53,178 nucleotides of DNA, from contig NZ_BAABJQ010000047.1 in NCBI RefSeq assembly GCF_039543385.1, positions 1 to 53,178 of the forward strand. The letters run 5' to 3'. Source of the stretch: Rugosimonospora acidiphila (GTDB lineage Bacteria > Actinomycetota > Actinomycetes > Mycobacteriales > Micromonosporaceae). Both the position numbers and the translations under genes were made by a program. Below the pieces are notes generated by a model that saw only the letters and a list, made by a program, of their open reading frames with translations, had not been told where the DNA came from and searched no databases. Each line of letters opens with the position of its first letter. The stretch's first letter is position 1. Positions 42,946 through 51,680 of this stretch are shown here, one piece after another.

Positions 42946-45399
42946 GTGCGAAAGAATGATCTTCCACTACTGATCAGACGCTCCATTGAAACGGCCCGTC
43001 GGGCCCGCTCGATCATGGCGGCGGTCGTCACGGCCGCCATGGTGGTGACGCTCGGCGCCCTACCGGCTCAGGCCGCGCGCCCCCGGTTCTCCAATCGCAT
43101 TCAGTCGCTGATCTCGCAGATGACGCTCGACGAGAAACTCTCCTTTGTGCACGGTGGCACCGACCCCAACGACCTCGGCGAGGCGGGCTATCTGCCCGGC
43201 GTTCCCCGCCTGGGCATTCCGCCGCTGCGGCTGACCGACGGCACGAGCGGCATCCGGATCAACCAGCCCACCACTGTCCTGCCCGCGCCCATCGCGCTCG
43301 CCTCCAGCTTCGACGACCAGCTGGCGCAGACGTACGGCGCGGCGCTGGGCCGGGATGGCCGGGCGATGGGCATGGACGTGCTGCTGTCGCCGATGGTGAA
43401 CACGATCCGGGTGCCGTACGGCGGCCGGAACTTCGAGACCTTCAGCGAGGATCCGGTGCTGACCGCCCACATGGCGGGCGCGGAGGTCTCCGGCATCGCG
43501 AGCCAGGGTGTGATTCCGGTCGTCAAGCACCTGGCCGCCAACAACCAGGAGGACGACCGCACGACGGTCAACGCGGTGGTCGACGACCGTGCCCTGCACG
43601 AGGTGGAACTGCCCGGCTTCCAGGCGGCCATCGACGCGGGCGCCGGCGCGGTGATGTGCTCCTACAACCGGCTCAACGGCCCGTACACCTGCGCGGATTC
43701 GGATCTGCTGAACACCGTGCTGCGCGACCAGATGGACTTCACCGGCTGGGTGATGTCGGACTGGCGCGAGTCGCTGACTCCGGACAGCATCACCGACGGC
43801 CTGGACCAGGAGATGCCGGACTCCACCTACTTCGGTGACGACCTCAAGACGGCCCTGCAGAGCGGCACCATCCCGATGTCCGCGCTGGACACCTCGGTCG
43901 GCCGGATCCTCACCGAGATGGCCCGGTTCCACCTGCTCGACCAGCCGTTCCCGGCCCGGCCGACGCAGGACCCGACCGGCATGACCGCCACCGCGCTGCA
44001 GGTCGCCGAGTCCGGCGGGGTGCTGCTGCGCAACAGCGGCTCCGTGCTGCCGCTGGCCACCGGCTCCGCCAACAGCGTGGCCGTCATCGGCGCCGCGGCC
44101 AAGACCCCCAAGGTGAACGGCGGCGGCAGCTCGCATGTCCTGCCGGCGGTCGCGCCGACGAGCCCGGTCGACCAGATCACCGCCCGGGCCGGCCACGCCA
44201 CCCCGGTCAGCTACACCACCGGATACGACCCGACCGGCGAGCCGATTCCGAGCAGCGCCTTCGCGCCGTCGATCGCACCCATGTCGCTTCCCGCCGGGCA
44301 GGAGGGGATCGTCTACTTCGGAACCCTGACCGTGCCCACCGACGGCGACTACAGCATCCAGATGCAGGCCACCGGCGGTGGCGGCTTCATCCAGGTGGAC
44401 GACGGCGCGGAGAGCGCGCTGTTCGGCGACTCGATCAGCACCGGCTACACCGGCGTCACCACCCACCTCACGGCGGGCGCCCACGATCTGCTGGTGTACG
44501 GCATCGCCGACTTCAACAACCCGCTCACGATCAACATGAACTGGATCACCGAGCAGATGGCGCAGCAGCAGATCGCCGACGCGGTCGCCGCCGCCCGTGC
44601 GGCCAAAACAGCCGTGGTGTTCGCGTACGACGACAGCTCCGAGGGCCTGGACCGGCCGAACCTGGAGCTGCCCGGCTACCAGGACGAGCTGATCTCCGCG
44701 GTGGCGGCGGCCAACCCGCGCACCGTGGTGGTGCTCAACACCGCGTCGGCGGTGAAGATGCCGTGGCTCAACCAGGTGAGCTCGGTGCTGGAGATGTGGT
44801 ACCCCGGTCAGGACGGCGCCCAGGCGACGACGGCGCTGCTCTACGGCGACGTCAATCCCAGTGGCCGGCTCACCCAGACCTTCCCGACCGACGAGGCACA
44901 CACGCCGGTCAGCGGCGACCCGTCGCTGTACCCCGGGGTGGACGATCAGGTGAACTACTCCGAGGGCATCTACGCCGGCTACCGCTGGTACCAGAAGAAC
45001 GATGTGCAGCCGCTGTTCCCGTTCGGGTACGGCCTGTCGTACACCCGGTTCGCCTACAGCGGCCTGGCGTCGGTCCCCGCCTCGGACGGCGGCCTCAACG
45101 TCCGGCTGACCGTACGCAACACCGGCAGCCGTACGGGTACCGACGTGCCGCAGATCTACCTCGGTCCCAGCTCGCAGGTGAGCGTGGCGCAGGCGGCTTC
45201 GGTCTACGCCGGCTCCGCCCGGGTGACGCTGGCGCCCGGAGCGAGCAAGCAGGTGACCGTGCACATCGATCCGCAGCAGCTGTCCTACTGGGACACGACG
45301 TCGCAATCGTGGAAGCGGGCAGCGGGCGCACGCAAGGTGTGGGCCGGGTCGTCCTCCTCCTCATTGTCGCTGAGCACCACGACCGCGGTTCCGCGGTAG
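42946..45399 (+). CDS. Secreted GH3 beta-glucosidase with PA14 insert (OleR/DesR-like)
   Basis: 817 aa from a GTG. A signal peptide (about residues 1-45) ends near ALPAQAA. GH3 N-terminal barrel: QMTLDEKLSFVHGG, LRLTDGTSGIR, KHLAANNQEDDR, and the nucleophile Asp in GWVMSDWRES (~271). A PA14 domain (~455-535) is inserted in the C-terminal GH3 domain, and a fibronectin III-like domain closes the protein. This layout is that of OleR and DesR, which remove a protecting glucose from oleandomycin or pikromycin outside the cell. Together with the MGT enzyme it suggests a prodrug-type self-resistance. It could also act on plant glycosides. Confidence 0.93.
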   Translation: MRKNDLPLLIRRSIETARRARSIMAAVVTAAMVVTLGALPAQAARPRFSNRIQSLISQMTLDEKLSFVHGGTDPNDLGEAGYLPGVPRLGIPPLRLTDGTSGIRINQPTTVLPAPIALASSFDDQLAQTYGAALGRDGRAMGMDVLLSPMVNTIRVPYGGRNFETFSEDPVLTAHMAGAEVSGIASQGVIPVVKHLAANNQEDDRTTVNAVVDDRALHEVELPGFQAAIDAGAGAVMCSYNRLNGPYTCADSDLLNTVLRDQMDFTGWVMSDWRESLTPDSITDGLDQEMPDSTYFGDDLKTALQSGTIPMSALDTSVGRILTEMARFHLLDQPFPARPTQDPTGMTATALQVAESGGVLLRNSGSVLPLATGSANSVAVIGAAAKTPKVNGGGSSHVLPAVAPTSPVDQITARAGHATPVSYTTGYDPTGEPIPSSAFAPSIAPMSLPAGQEGIVYFGTLTVPTDGDYSIQMQATGGGGFIQVDDGAESALFGDSISTGYTGVTTHLTAGAHDLLVYGIADFNNPLTINMNWITEQMAQQQIADAVAAARAAKTAVVFAYDDSSEGLDRPNLELPGYQDELISAVAAANPRTVVVLNTASAVKMPWLNQVSSVLEMWYPGQDGAQATTALLYGDVNPSGRLTQTFPTDEAHTPVSGDPSLYPGVDDQVNYSEGIYAGYRWYQKNDVQPLFPFGYGLSYTRFAYSGLASVPASDGGLNVRLTVRNTGSRTGTDVPQIYLGPSSQVSVAQAASVYAGSARVTLAPGASKQVTVHIDPQQLSYWDTTSQSWKRAAGARKVWAGSSSSSLSLSTTTAVPR

Positions 45400-45430
45400 A
45401 GGGGCACGGCGCGGAAGCCGGAAACACCAA

Positions 45431-45462
45431 GGAGGCGGCGGTCCGATCGGACCGCCGCCTCC
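45431..45462. terminator. Perfect 32-bp palindrome terminator
   Basis: Two 16-bp arms (45431-45446, 45447-45462; core GGAGGCGGCGGTCC) are exact complements, between the convergent GH3 and P450 genes. It can form a strong hairpin in either direction. Confidence 0.75.
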
Positions 45463-45476
45463 GTGTGTGTGGCGCG

Positions 45477-46700
45477 TCAGCCGCCGACGGGCAGGTGGCG
45501 CAGGCCGCGGATGATGGCCGACCGGCGCCGGTCCGCCGGGCCGGTCTGGTGCAGGTTGGGCAGGCGGGTCGCGAGTACCCGGAACGCCACGTCGGCCTCC
45601 AGCCGGGCCAGCGGCGCGCCCAGGCAGTAGTGGGAGCCGCCGGAGAAGGAGAGATTGTCGGGCGTGGTGGGCCGGGTGATGTCGAAACGGTTCGGCTCGT
45701 CCCACACCTGCGGGTCGCGGTTGCAGCCCGCGGTGAGCACGACGAAGGCCGTGTCCGCCGGAATCCGGCGGCCGGCCACCTCGACGTCTACAGCGGACAC
45801 CCGGCTCGACTGCTGGACGGGCGCCTCGAACCGCAGCGACTCCTGCACCGCTCCCGGAGCCAGGTCCGGGTCGGCGACCAGCCGTTGCCACTGCTCGCGC
45901 TGCTCCAGCATGGTGCGCACGCCGACCCCGATGACGTTGACCGTGGACTCCGCCCCGGCCAGCGTCAGCAGCTGGCACATCGAAATCATCTCGTGGGTGC
46001 TGAGCCGCCCCTCGCCTCGCGCGGTCAGCAGGCGGCTGATCGCGTCGTCGCCGGGGTGTGCGATCCGGTACTCCATCAGTTCCGTGAACAGCGTGTCCAG
46101 CGCGTCGAGCGAGGCCTGGACCGACCGGATGTGGTCCAGCGAGGTGATCTCGTCGAAGATCCGCCCGAATGCCGGGCCGTGGATGAGGTACCGGCTCAGG
46201 AACGGCTCCGGGATATCGAAGATGGTCGCCACGACGGTGACCGGGATGAGGTCGGCGAAGTCCGTCATCAGGTCGAAGTTGGCGGTGTCGACCCGGTCCA
46301 GCAGCTGGTCGCAGACGCCGACCAGCCGGTCCCGGAACCCCGCGATCACCTTGGGGCTCAGGAACGGCGCGGCCAGCCGGCGCAGCCGTGCGTGGTCGGC
46401 GCCGTCGGCCCCCAGCATGGAGTTGTCGAAGCTGGTGATGGTCGGGCTGATGGGTACGCCGTCGGACTTGAGCACGCCGAAGCGGCGGTCGCGCAGGACC
46501 GTGCTCGCGGTCGCGTGGTCGACGGTCACCCACGCACCCAGTTCGCTGAAGTACAGCGGTCCGCGGTCGCGGACCCGTTCGTACAGGGGATAGGGGTCTT
46601 CGGGGCCGCGCAGCAGCAGGGCAAGCGGGTCCCCGAGTTCGCCCAGGGTCCAGAGCACGCGCATCTGCGTGTTCATGTCCTGGGCCGTCTGCACCGGCAT
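45477..46700 (-). CDS. Cytochrome P450
   Basis: 407 aa; the ATG at 46700 has a GAGGAG site 7 bases upstream (MPVQTAQDMN). The I-helix reads LTLAGAESTVN, the ExxR motif ESLR (~286), and the heme loop FSGGSHYCLGAPLARLE with the thiolate Cys near 357. It is a soluble bacterial class I enzyme. It follows the A-PCP gene on the same strand, an order known from NovH/NovI and NikP1/NikQ, where the P450 beta-hydroxylates an aminoacyl-PCP. That role is a good guess here. A 17-bp palindrome upstream suggests separate control. Confidence 0.95.
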   Translation of the reverse strand: MPVQTAQDMNTQMRVLWTLGELGDPLALLLRGPEDPYPLYERVRDRGPLYFSELGAWVTVDHATASTVLRDRRFGVLKSDGVPISPTITSFDNSMLGADGADHARLRRLAAPFLSPKVIAGFRDRLVGVCDQLLDRVDTANFDLMTDFADLIPVTVVATIFDIPEPFLSRYLIHGPAFGRIFDEITSLDHIRSVQASLDALDTLFTELMEYRIAHPGDDAISRLLTARGEGRLSTHEMISMCQLLTLAGAESTVNVIGVGVRTMLEQREQWQRLVADPDLAPGAVQESLRFEAPVQQSSRVSAVDVEVAGRRIPADTAFVVLTAGCNRDPQVWDEPNRFDITRPTTPDNLSFSGGSHYCLGAPLARLEADVAFRVLATRLPNLHQTGPADRRRSAIIRGLRHLPVGG

Positions 46701-46823
46701 GAGGTACTCCTCGGGTCGTGACGGTGCGGTCCGACCTGTCGGGCGCGGCCCAGGCACTGTCCTGCCGATCCCCGCCAAGGTGCGGCGAAGCCCAGCCGCC
46801 GTCCGGCGGCTACGGAACGCCCC

Positions 46824-46840
46824 GATACCACAGTGGTATC
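46824..46840. promoter_or_regulatory. Perfect 17-bp palindrome upstream of the P450 gene
   Basis: GATACCACAGTGGTATC (8-bp arms around one base) lies 124 bases before the P450 start, in the 211-base gap after the A-PCP gene. It is a likely operator for an unknown dimeric regulator. Confidence 0.6.
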
Positions 46841-46911
46841 CAGGCACCCCGTGGCCCGCCGGATCGACGCCCGGGCTTCGCCTCGATTGGAGGGGATCGA
46901 TGGAACAGTGC

Positions 46912-48723
46912 CTAGCCCGCCCTCCCGGCGTCGATCAGACCGGCGATGGCGGTAACTGTCGGGTCGTCGAAAATCTGAGAGATGCGCAGAACCGTGCCGA
47001 GTTCCCGACGGATGCGGGTGCACAGCTGCGCGGCGGATAGCGAATTGCCGCCGAGGCGGAAGAACGAGGCGTCCGGCGGAACGCTGGGTACCCCGATGAT
47101 GTCGGCGAACAGCGCGGCGACCTGCGCGGCCGTGCCGGTCAGCGGGACCGCTGCCGCGGCCTGCTTCGGCGCGCTACGCAGCTCGGCCGCGCGTTGGACC
47201 AGCTCGCGCCGGTCCAACTTCCGGTCCTCCAGCACGGGCATCCGGTCGAGCCGCTGCACCAGGGCCGGAACCTGATAGTGGGGCAGCAGGTCTTCGAGCA
47301 GCTCCCGTATCCGGTCGGGCTCGAGGTCGGCGCCGCCGGAGGTGGTGTAGAACAGGCACAGGTCCTCGCAGGCGCCGTCCGGCCCGGTCAGCGGCACCAG
47401 GGCGCAGCTGCCCACGCCGGGCAGCGCGCCGGCGTGGTGCTCCACGTCGTCCAGTTCGATCCGGTAGCCGCGGATCTTGACCTGGCGGTCACCGCGGCCG
47501 TCGAAGTGCAGCCCGGCGTCCGACCAGTGGCCGACGTCGCCGGTGTGGTAGACGAGGGTCTGCTGCCCGTCGACGGTCAGCGGCAGGAACTTGCGCGCGG
47601 TCAGCTCCGGGTCCTTGAAGTAGCCGAGCGCCAGGCCGTCGCCGCCGAGCACGACCTCGCCCTGCTCGCCGAAGCCGCACGGCTGGCCGCCGTCCACGAC
47701 GTACACCTGGGTGTTGGGGAACGGCACGCCCAGCGGTACCGAGTCGTGGCCGTCGCAGTCCTCCGGGGTGACCACCCGGTACGTCGCCGCGACGCTCGAC
47801 TCGACCGGACCGTACATGTTGATCAGCGGGATCTGGGGGTGCGCGTCGAGGAACAGCGCCGCGTGCCGCTCCGACAGCTTCTCGCCCCCGGTGCCGACAA
47901 TGCGCAGCCCGCTGAAGCCGTCCAGGTCGTTGTTGACCATGCTGTGGAACACCGCGGTCGGCGGGAAGATCGTGTTGACGCCGTGCACGGCGACCAGGTC
48001 GCGGATCTTGGTGGCCAGCTCGAGGGTGTCCTCCAGCAGCACCAGGGTGCCGCCGTTGAACAGCACCCCCCAGGAGTCGAGGCCGAACGCGTCCCAGGTG
48101 GGCGCGAGCGCCTGCGGCATCACGGCGCCCGAGTCCAGCGGGGCGAACACCCAGTCGTCGAACAGCCGCACGTTGCCCCGGTGCGCGGTCAGCACTCCCT
48201 TGGGCGTGCCGGTCGTGCCGGAGGTGAAGAAGACGGCGCAGGCGTCGTCGGTGGAGACCGGCACGACGGTGCGCGCGGCCGAGCCGGGCACGGTGTCGGT
48301 GATGTCGCCCGGCGCCCTCCAGCTGGGAGTCGGCCAGGCCGCGTCGTCGTCAGTCACCACCACCGGGCCGTCCAGGTGCGCGATGAGTTCCCGCAGCCGG
48401 GTGGCCGGCCAGCGCTGGTCCAGCGCCGCGTAGGCGGCGCCGCACTTGAGTACGCCGAGCATGGCGGCGAACAGCTGCGGCGAGCGGGGCAGCAGCACCG
48501 GCACCACCGTTCCCGGCAGCGCACCGCGGTGCTGCAGCGCGGCGGCGTACCCGTCGGCCGCCGCGTTCAGCGTGCCGTAGCTGACCTCCTGGCCGCGGTA
48601 GCGCAGCGCCACGCGATCGGGCCACCGCTGTGCGCACCATTCGAAGAGACCGTGCATGGTGGCCGCCCGCCAGCTGCGGCTGGGCGCGGGATTGAAGTCG
48701 AGTGGCGAACCGTTGCCTGGCAT
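46912..48723 (-). CDS. Free-standing NRPS adenylation-PCP didomain
   Basis: 603 aa, similar in size to NovH and NikP1. The A domain is intact: FFTSGTTGTPKGVL (A3), NMYGPVESSVAATYR (A5), YHTGDVGHWSDAG (A7), GRGDRQVKIRGYRIE (A8) and EDRKLDRREL (A10, Lys kept). Reading the pocket by hand against GrsA gives D-A-L-I-V-T-M-V-A-K, which I do not recognise. The PCP has LGGNSLSAAQL with the carrier Ser (~561). It starts 2 bases after the stop of the C-A*-PCP gene. It probably loads an amino acid for oxidation by the P450 and transfer to the neighbouring module. Confidence 0.94.
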   Translation of the reverse strand: MPGNGSPLDFNPAPSRSWRAATMHGLFEWCAQRWPDRVALRYRGQEVSYGTLNAAADGYAAALQHRGALPGTVVPVLLPRSPQLFAAMLGVLKCGAAYAALDQRWPATRLRELIAHLDGPVVVTDDDAAWPTPSWRAPGDITDTVPGSAARTVVPVSTDDACAVFFTSGTTGTPKGVLTAHRGNVRLFDDWVFAPLDSGAVMPQALAPTWDAFGLDSWGVLFNGGTLVLLEDTLELATKIRDLVAVHGVNTIFPPTAVFHSMVNNDLDGFSGLRIVGTGGEKLSERHAALFLDAHPQIPLINMYGPVESSVAATYRVVTPEDCDGHDSVPLGVPFPNTQVYVVDGGQPCGFGEQGEVVLGGDGLALGYFKDPELTARKFLPLTVDGQQTLVYHTGDVGHWSDAGLHFDGRGDRQVKIRGYRIELDDVEHHAGALPGVGSCALVPLTGPDGACEDLCLFYTTSGGADLEPDRIRELLEDLLPHYQVPALVQRLDRMPVLEDRKLDRRELVQRAAELRSAPKQAAAAVPLTGTAAQVAALFADIIGVPSVPPDASFFRLGGNSLSAAQLCTRIRRELGTVLRISQIFDDPTVTAIAGLIDAGRAG

Positions 48724-48725
48724 AG

Positions 48726-51680
48726 TCAACTCCCGGAGCTCAGTTGTGTGCTGTGGATCCGCTCCGCGAGCAGGGCGGGCGTGGGGTGCGCGAAGACGGC
48801 GGACAGCTTCAGCCGGGCGCCGGTGCGCCGCTCGATGTGCTGCGCCAGCTGCGCCGCCAGCAGCGAGTGGCCGCCGTGGTTGAAGAAGTTGGTGTCGGGT
48901 GCGACGGTGTCCTTGCGCAGCAGGTCGCGGAAGAGAGACATCACCAGCTGTACCGTCTCGTCGCTCGGCCCGTCGTCCGACTCCGTCGGGGTGCCGGCCG
49001 CCGCGGTGCGGGCCAGAGTCGCCGCCGCGTCGCGGTCGATCGTGTGCCGGACGGTCTCGGGCAGGGCGTCCACGCGCACGTAGCGAGCCGGTCGCGCGGG
49101 CGGTGGCAGGACCTCCTCGGCGTGCCTGGTCAACTCGGCGACCAGCCGGTCCTTCGCGGCGGCCTGCACGACCGCCACCAACTCCTCGTCGCCGTTCGGG
49201 CCCGGTACGCGGACCACCGCGGCGGCGCCCACGTCGGCGTGGCCGACCAGGGCGTTCTCCATCGTTGCCACATCGACGCTGGCCAGGTCGCCGGAGTGGA
49301 ACGGGCCGGACACGTCCAGGGTGCCGTCGGGGCGCCAGGCCGCGAGCAGCCCGGTGTGTACCCGGGTCTGCGCGAAGTGCGGGCCGGTCAGATACAGCTC
49401 GCCGCGCACGCCCACGGGCAGCGGGCGGCCATCGGGGGCGTGTACCGATGCCGTGCCGACCAGGGCCGTGACCCCCGCCGTCGGGACGTCCGCGTCGAGC
49501 CTCTGGTGCAGCGCCCACCCGCCGGTCTCCGGCAGCCCGAACACGGCGTGCGCCTGCTCGCCCGCGGCCCGCAGTAGGTGGGCCAGGGGAGCGGGCACCG
49601 GTTCGGTACCGGCCAGCACGGTCCGGCCGGCGAGCGAGGGGCTCACCGTGTCGATCAGCCGGGACCAGGTCGTCGGGGTCGCGTGCACGGTGCGCACGCC
49701 GTGGCGTTCGAGCATGCGGCCCAGCGCCCGGCCGTCGGCGCGCACCGCGTCGGGGGCGGCCACCACGCCGTCGCCGGCCAGCAGGCCGAGCAGCAGTTCG
49801 GCGATGGATGCCTCGGAGGCCGGTGAGCTGAGCCAGGCCACCACTCCGGTGGGGCCGTCCAGCCGGGCCGCGAGTTCGGCGATGGCGGCGGGCGCCCCGC
49901 GCTGGGTCAGGCCACCGGAGCCGGCCAGCAGCGGCGCGTCCGGCGACACCGGGCTCGCCGACAGGGGTGGGGTCATGTCGACCGGAGGCGGGAAGGAGTG
50001 CCAGCGCTCGTCCACCAGCTTGGTCGCGGCGGTGATGACCACGCCGGCGTCGGCCGTGGCGTCGCTGACCTGCCCGATGGGCAGTGCCGGGTCGACGGGG
50101 CGGGGTACGGCGCCGGCGAGCCAGCTGCCCAGCAGGCCCGCCGCGAGGTGGGGTCCGCGGGACGCGACCAGGGCGACCTCGGTGCCCACCCGGGCTCCGG
50201 CCCGGGACAGCAGCGCCCAGACCGCCACGGCGGCCGACCACAGATCGCCGCGGGACAGCACGCCGGCGCTGATCACCGCTGGTGCCTTCGGGTCCGCCCG
50301 GCACAGGGCGGCGAGTGCGCCGACGACCGTGTCGCCCGACAGCTCGGTCAAGGCCGGCGCCGGCGCCGGAATGATCTGCCGGTCGCGCTCGGACCAGCCG
50401 TCCAGCTCGGCCAGCGGCCGGTCCGGCGCGCTGGCGGCGGCCACCAGCAGCGCCTCGTAGCGTTCGGCGAGCAGGTGGACGGTCTGATCGTCGTGCACCT
50501 CGGTGCCGTAGACGATCTTGAGCCGGCTGCCCTCGCGCGAGGGCAGCACGATGAACTCCAGGTCGAACTTGCTGTGCCCGGCGTCCGCCTCGATGATCTC
50601 CGCGGGCAGGCCGCCGATGGTGAAGCCGCCCTGGCCGGCGAAGGGCATGTAGTTGAAGACGTGCCGGAACATGGTGGTACGCCAGGACGAGTCGGCCCGG
50701 TTGACCTCGGGCAGCAGCACGTCCATCGGCACGTCGGCGTGGGCGATGGCCTCGAAGAACAGGTCGCGGACCTTGGTGGCGAACGCCCGGAAGGTCTGCC
50801 GGGGGTCGAACCGCACCCGCAGCGGGACGATGTTCACGTGGTACCCGATCGCCCGCTGGGCCTGCTGGCTGCGAACGTTCACCGGGAAGCCGACGCACAC
50901 GTCCGGGCCCGCGCCGTGCAGCCCGAGCAGGGCGTAGTAGGCGGCCAGCAGGATGACGGCGTCCGGCGCGCGCAGCTGCTGCTGCATCGCGCCCACGGTC
51001 GCCGCCGCCCGCGCCGAGAAGTGGTGGACGAAGTGGTCACCGTGCAGCGTCGGCTGCGCGCTCTCCGGTCGCCCGCACCACAGCCCGGTGGCCGCCGAGT
51101 CGAAGCCACGCAGGTGCTCGCGCCAGAATTTGAGGCTGGCCGGGGTCGGCTCGGTCTCCGGCCAGGGCGCCACGGTCTCGACGGCGTCCAGGGCCGGCGC
51201 GGTGCCCGACTGGACGGCGTCGTAGGCGGCCCTCAACTCGTCCACGAAGATCGACATCGAGCTGCCGTCGAAGATGAGGTGGTGCACCGCCACGGCCACC
51301 AGGTCGTGCTCCGGGCCGTGGAACAGCCCGAGCCGCAGCAGGCACGTGCCGTCCAGCGCGAACGGAGTCGTCACTATCTCGCGTACCGCGGCCTCGGCGT
51401 CGACGGTCGACTCGTCGCCGACCAGGTCGAACCGCGCCTCGCCGACCGGGACCACCCGCTTGAGCAGCCGGGTGTCCTCCGAGCTGAAGACGGTACGCAG
51501 CACGTCGTGCCGGCGGAACACGAGCTCGGCGGCGGTACGCAGCACCTCACGGTCGAGCCGTCCGGCAACCCGTACGGCCACGCCCGGCACGTTGTTGACA
51601 CCCTCGTCCGGCACCAGCCGTTCGAGCAGCCAGAGGCTCTCCTCCTTGCGCGACGCGGGGCGCCACGACACGGCAGTCAT
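48726..51680 (-). CDS. NRPS condensation - degenerate adenylation - PCP protein
   Basis: 984 aa. The C domain (about 1-430) keeps the active motif HHLIFDG (~133). The next ~450 residues have the length and some late landmarks of an A domain (GELYLTGPHF), but A3 is lost (VAWLSSPASEASIAEL in its place), A5 reads VFGLPETGGWAL, A7-A8 are broken (FHSGDLASVDVAT), and A10 reads ETVRHTIDRD, so the catalytic Lys is absent. The PCP at the end is intact (FFNHGGHSLLAAQL, Ser ~937). The A region should not activate an amino acid, so the PCP is probably loaded in trans or the domain is structural. The gene overlaps the methyltransferase gene by 4 bases. Confidence 0.92.
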   Translation of the reverse strand: MTAVSWRPASRKEESLWLLERLVPDEGVNNVPGVAVRVAGRLDREVLRTAAELVFRRHDVLRTVFSSEDTRLLKRVVPVGEARFDLVGDESTVDAEAAVREIVTTPFALDGTCLLRLGLFHGPEHDLVAVAVHHLIFDGSSMSIFVDELRAAYDAVQSGTAPALDAVETVAPWPETEPTPASLKFWREHLRGFDSAATGLWCGRPESAQPTLHGDHFVHHFSARAAATVGAMQQQLRAPDAVILLAAYYALLGLHGAGPDVCVGFPVNVRSQQAQRAIGYHVNIVPLRVRFDPRQTFRAFATKVRDLFFEAIAHADVPMDVLLPEVNRADSSWRTTMFRHVFNYMPFAGQGGFTIGGLPAEIIEADAGHSKFDLEFIVLPSREGSRLKIVYGTEVHDDQTVHLLAERYEALLVAAASAPDRPLAELDGWSERDRQIIPAPAPALTELSGDTVVGALAALCRADPKAPAVISAGVLSRGDLWSAAVAVWALLSRAGARVGTEVALVASRGPHLAAGLLGSWLAGAVPRPVDPALPIGQVSDATADAGVVITAATKLVDERWHSFPPPVDMTPPLSASPVSPDAPLLAGSGGLTQRGAPAAIAELAARLDGPTGVVAWLSSPASEASIAELLLGLLAGDGVVAAPDAVRADGRALGRMLERHGVRTVHATPTTWSRLIDTVSPSLAGRTVLAGTEPVPAPLAHLLRAAGEQAHAVFGLPETGGWALHQRLDADVPTAGVTALVGTASVHAPDGRPLPVGVRGELYLTGPHFAQTRVHTGLLAAWRPDGTLDVSGPFHSGDLASVDVATMENALVGHADVGAAAVVRVPGPNGDEELVAVVQAAAKDRLVAELTRHAEEVLPPPARPARYVRVDALPETVRHTIDRDAAATLARTAAAGTPTESDDGPSDETVQLVMSLFRDLLRKDTVAPDTNFFNHGGHSLLAAQLAQHIERRTGARLKLSAVFAHPTPALLAERIHSTQLSSGS

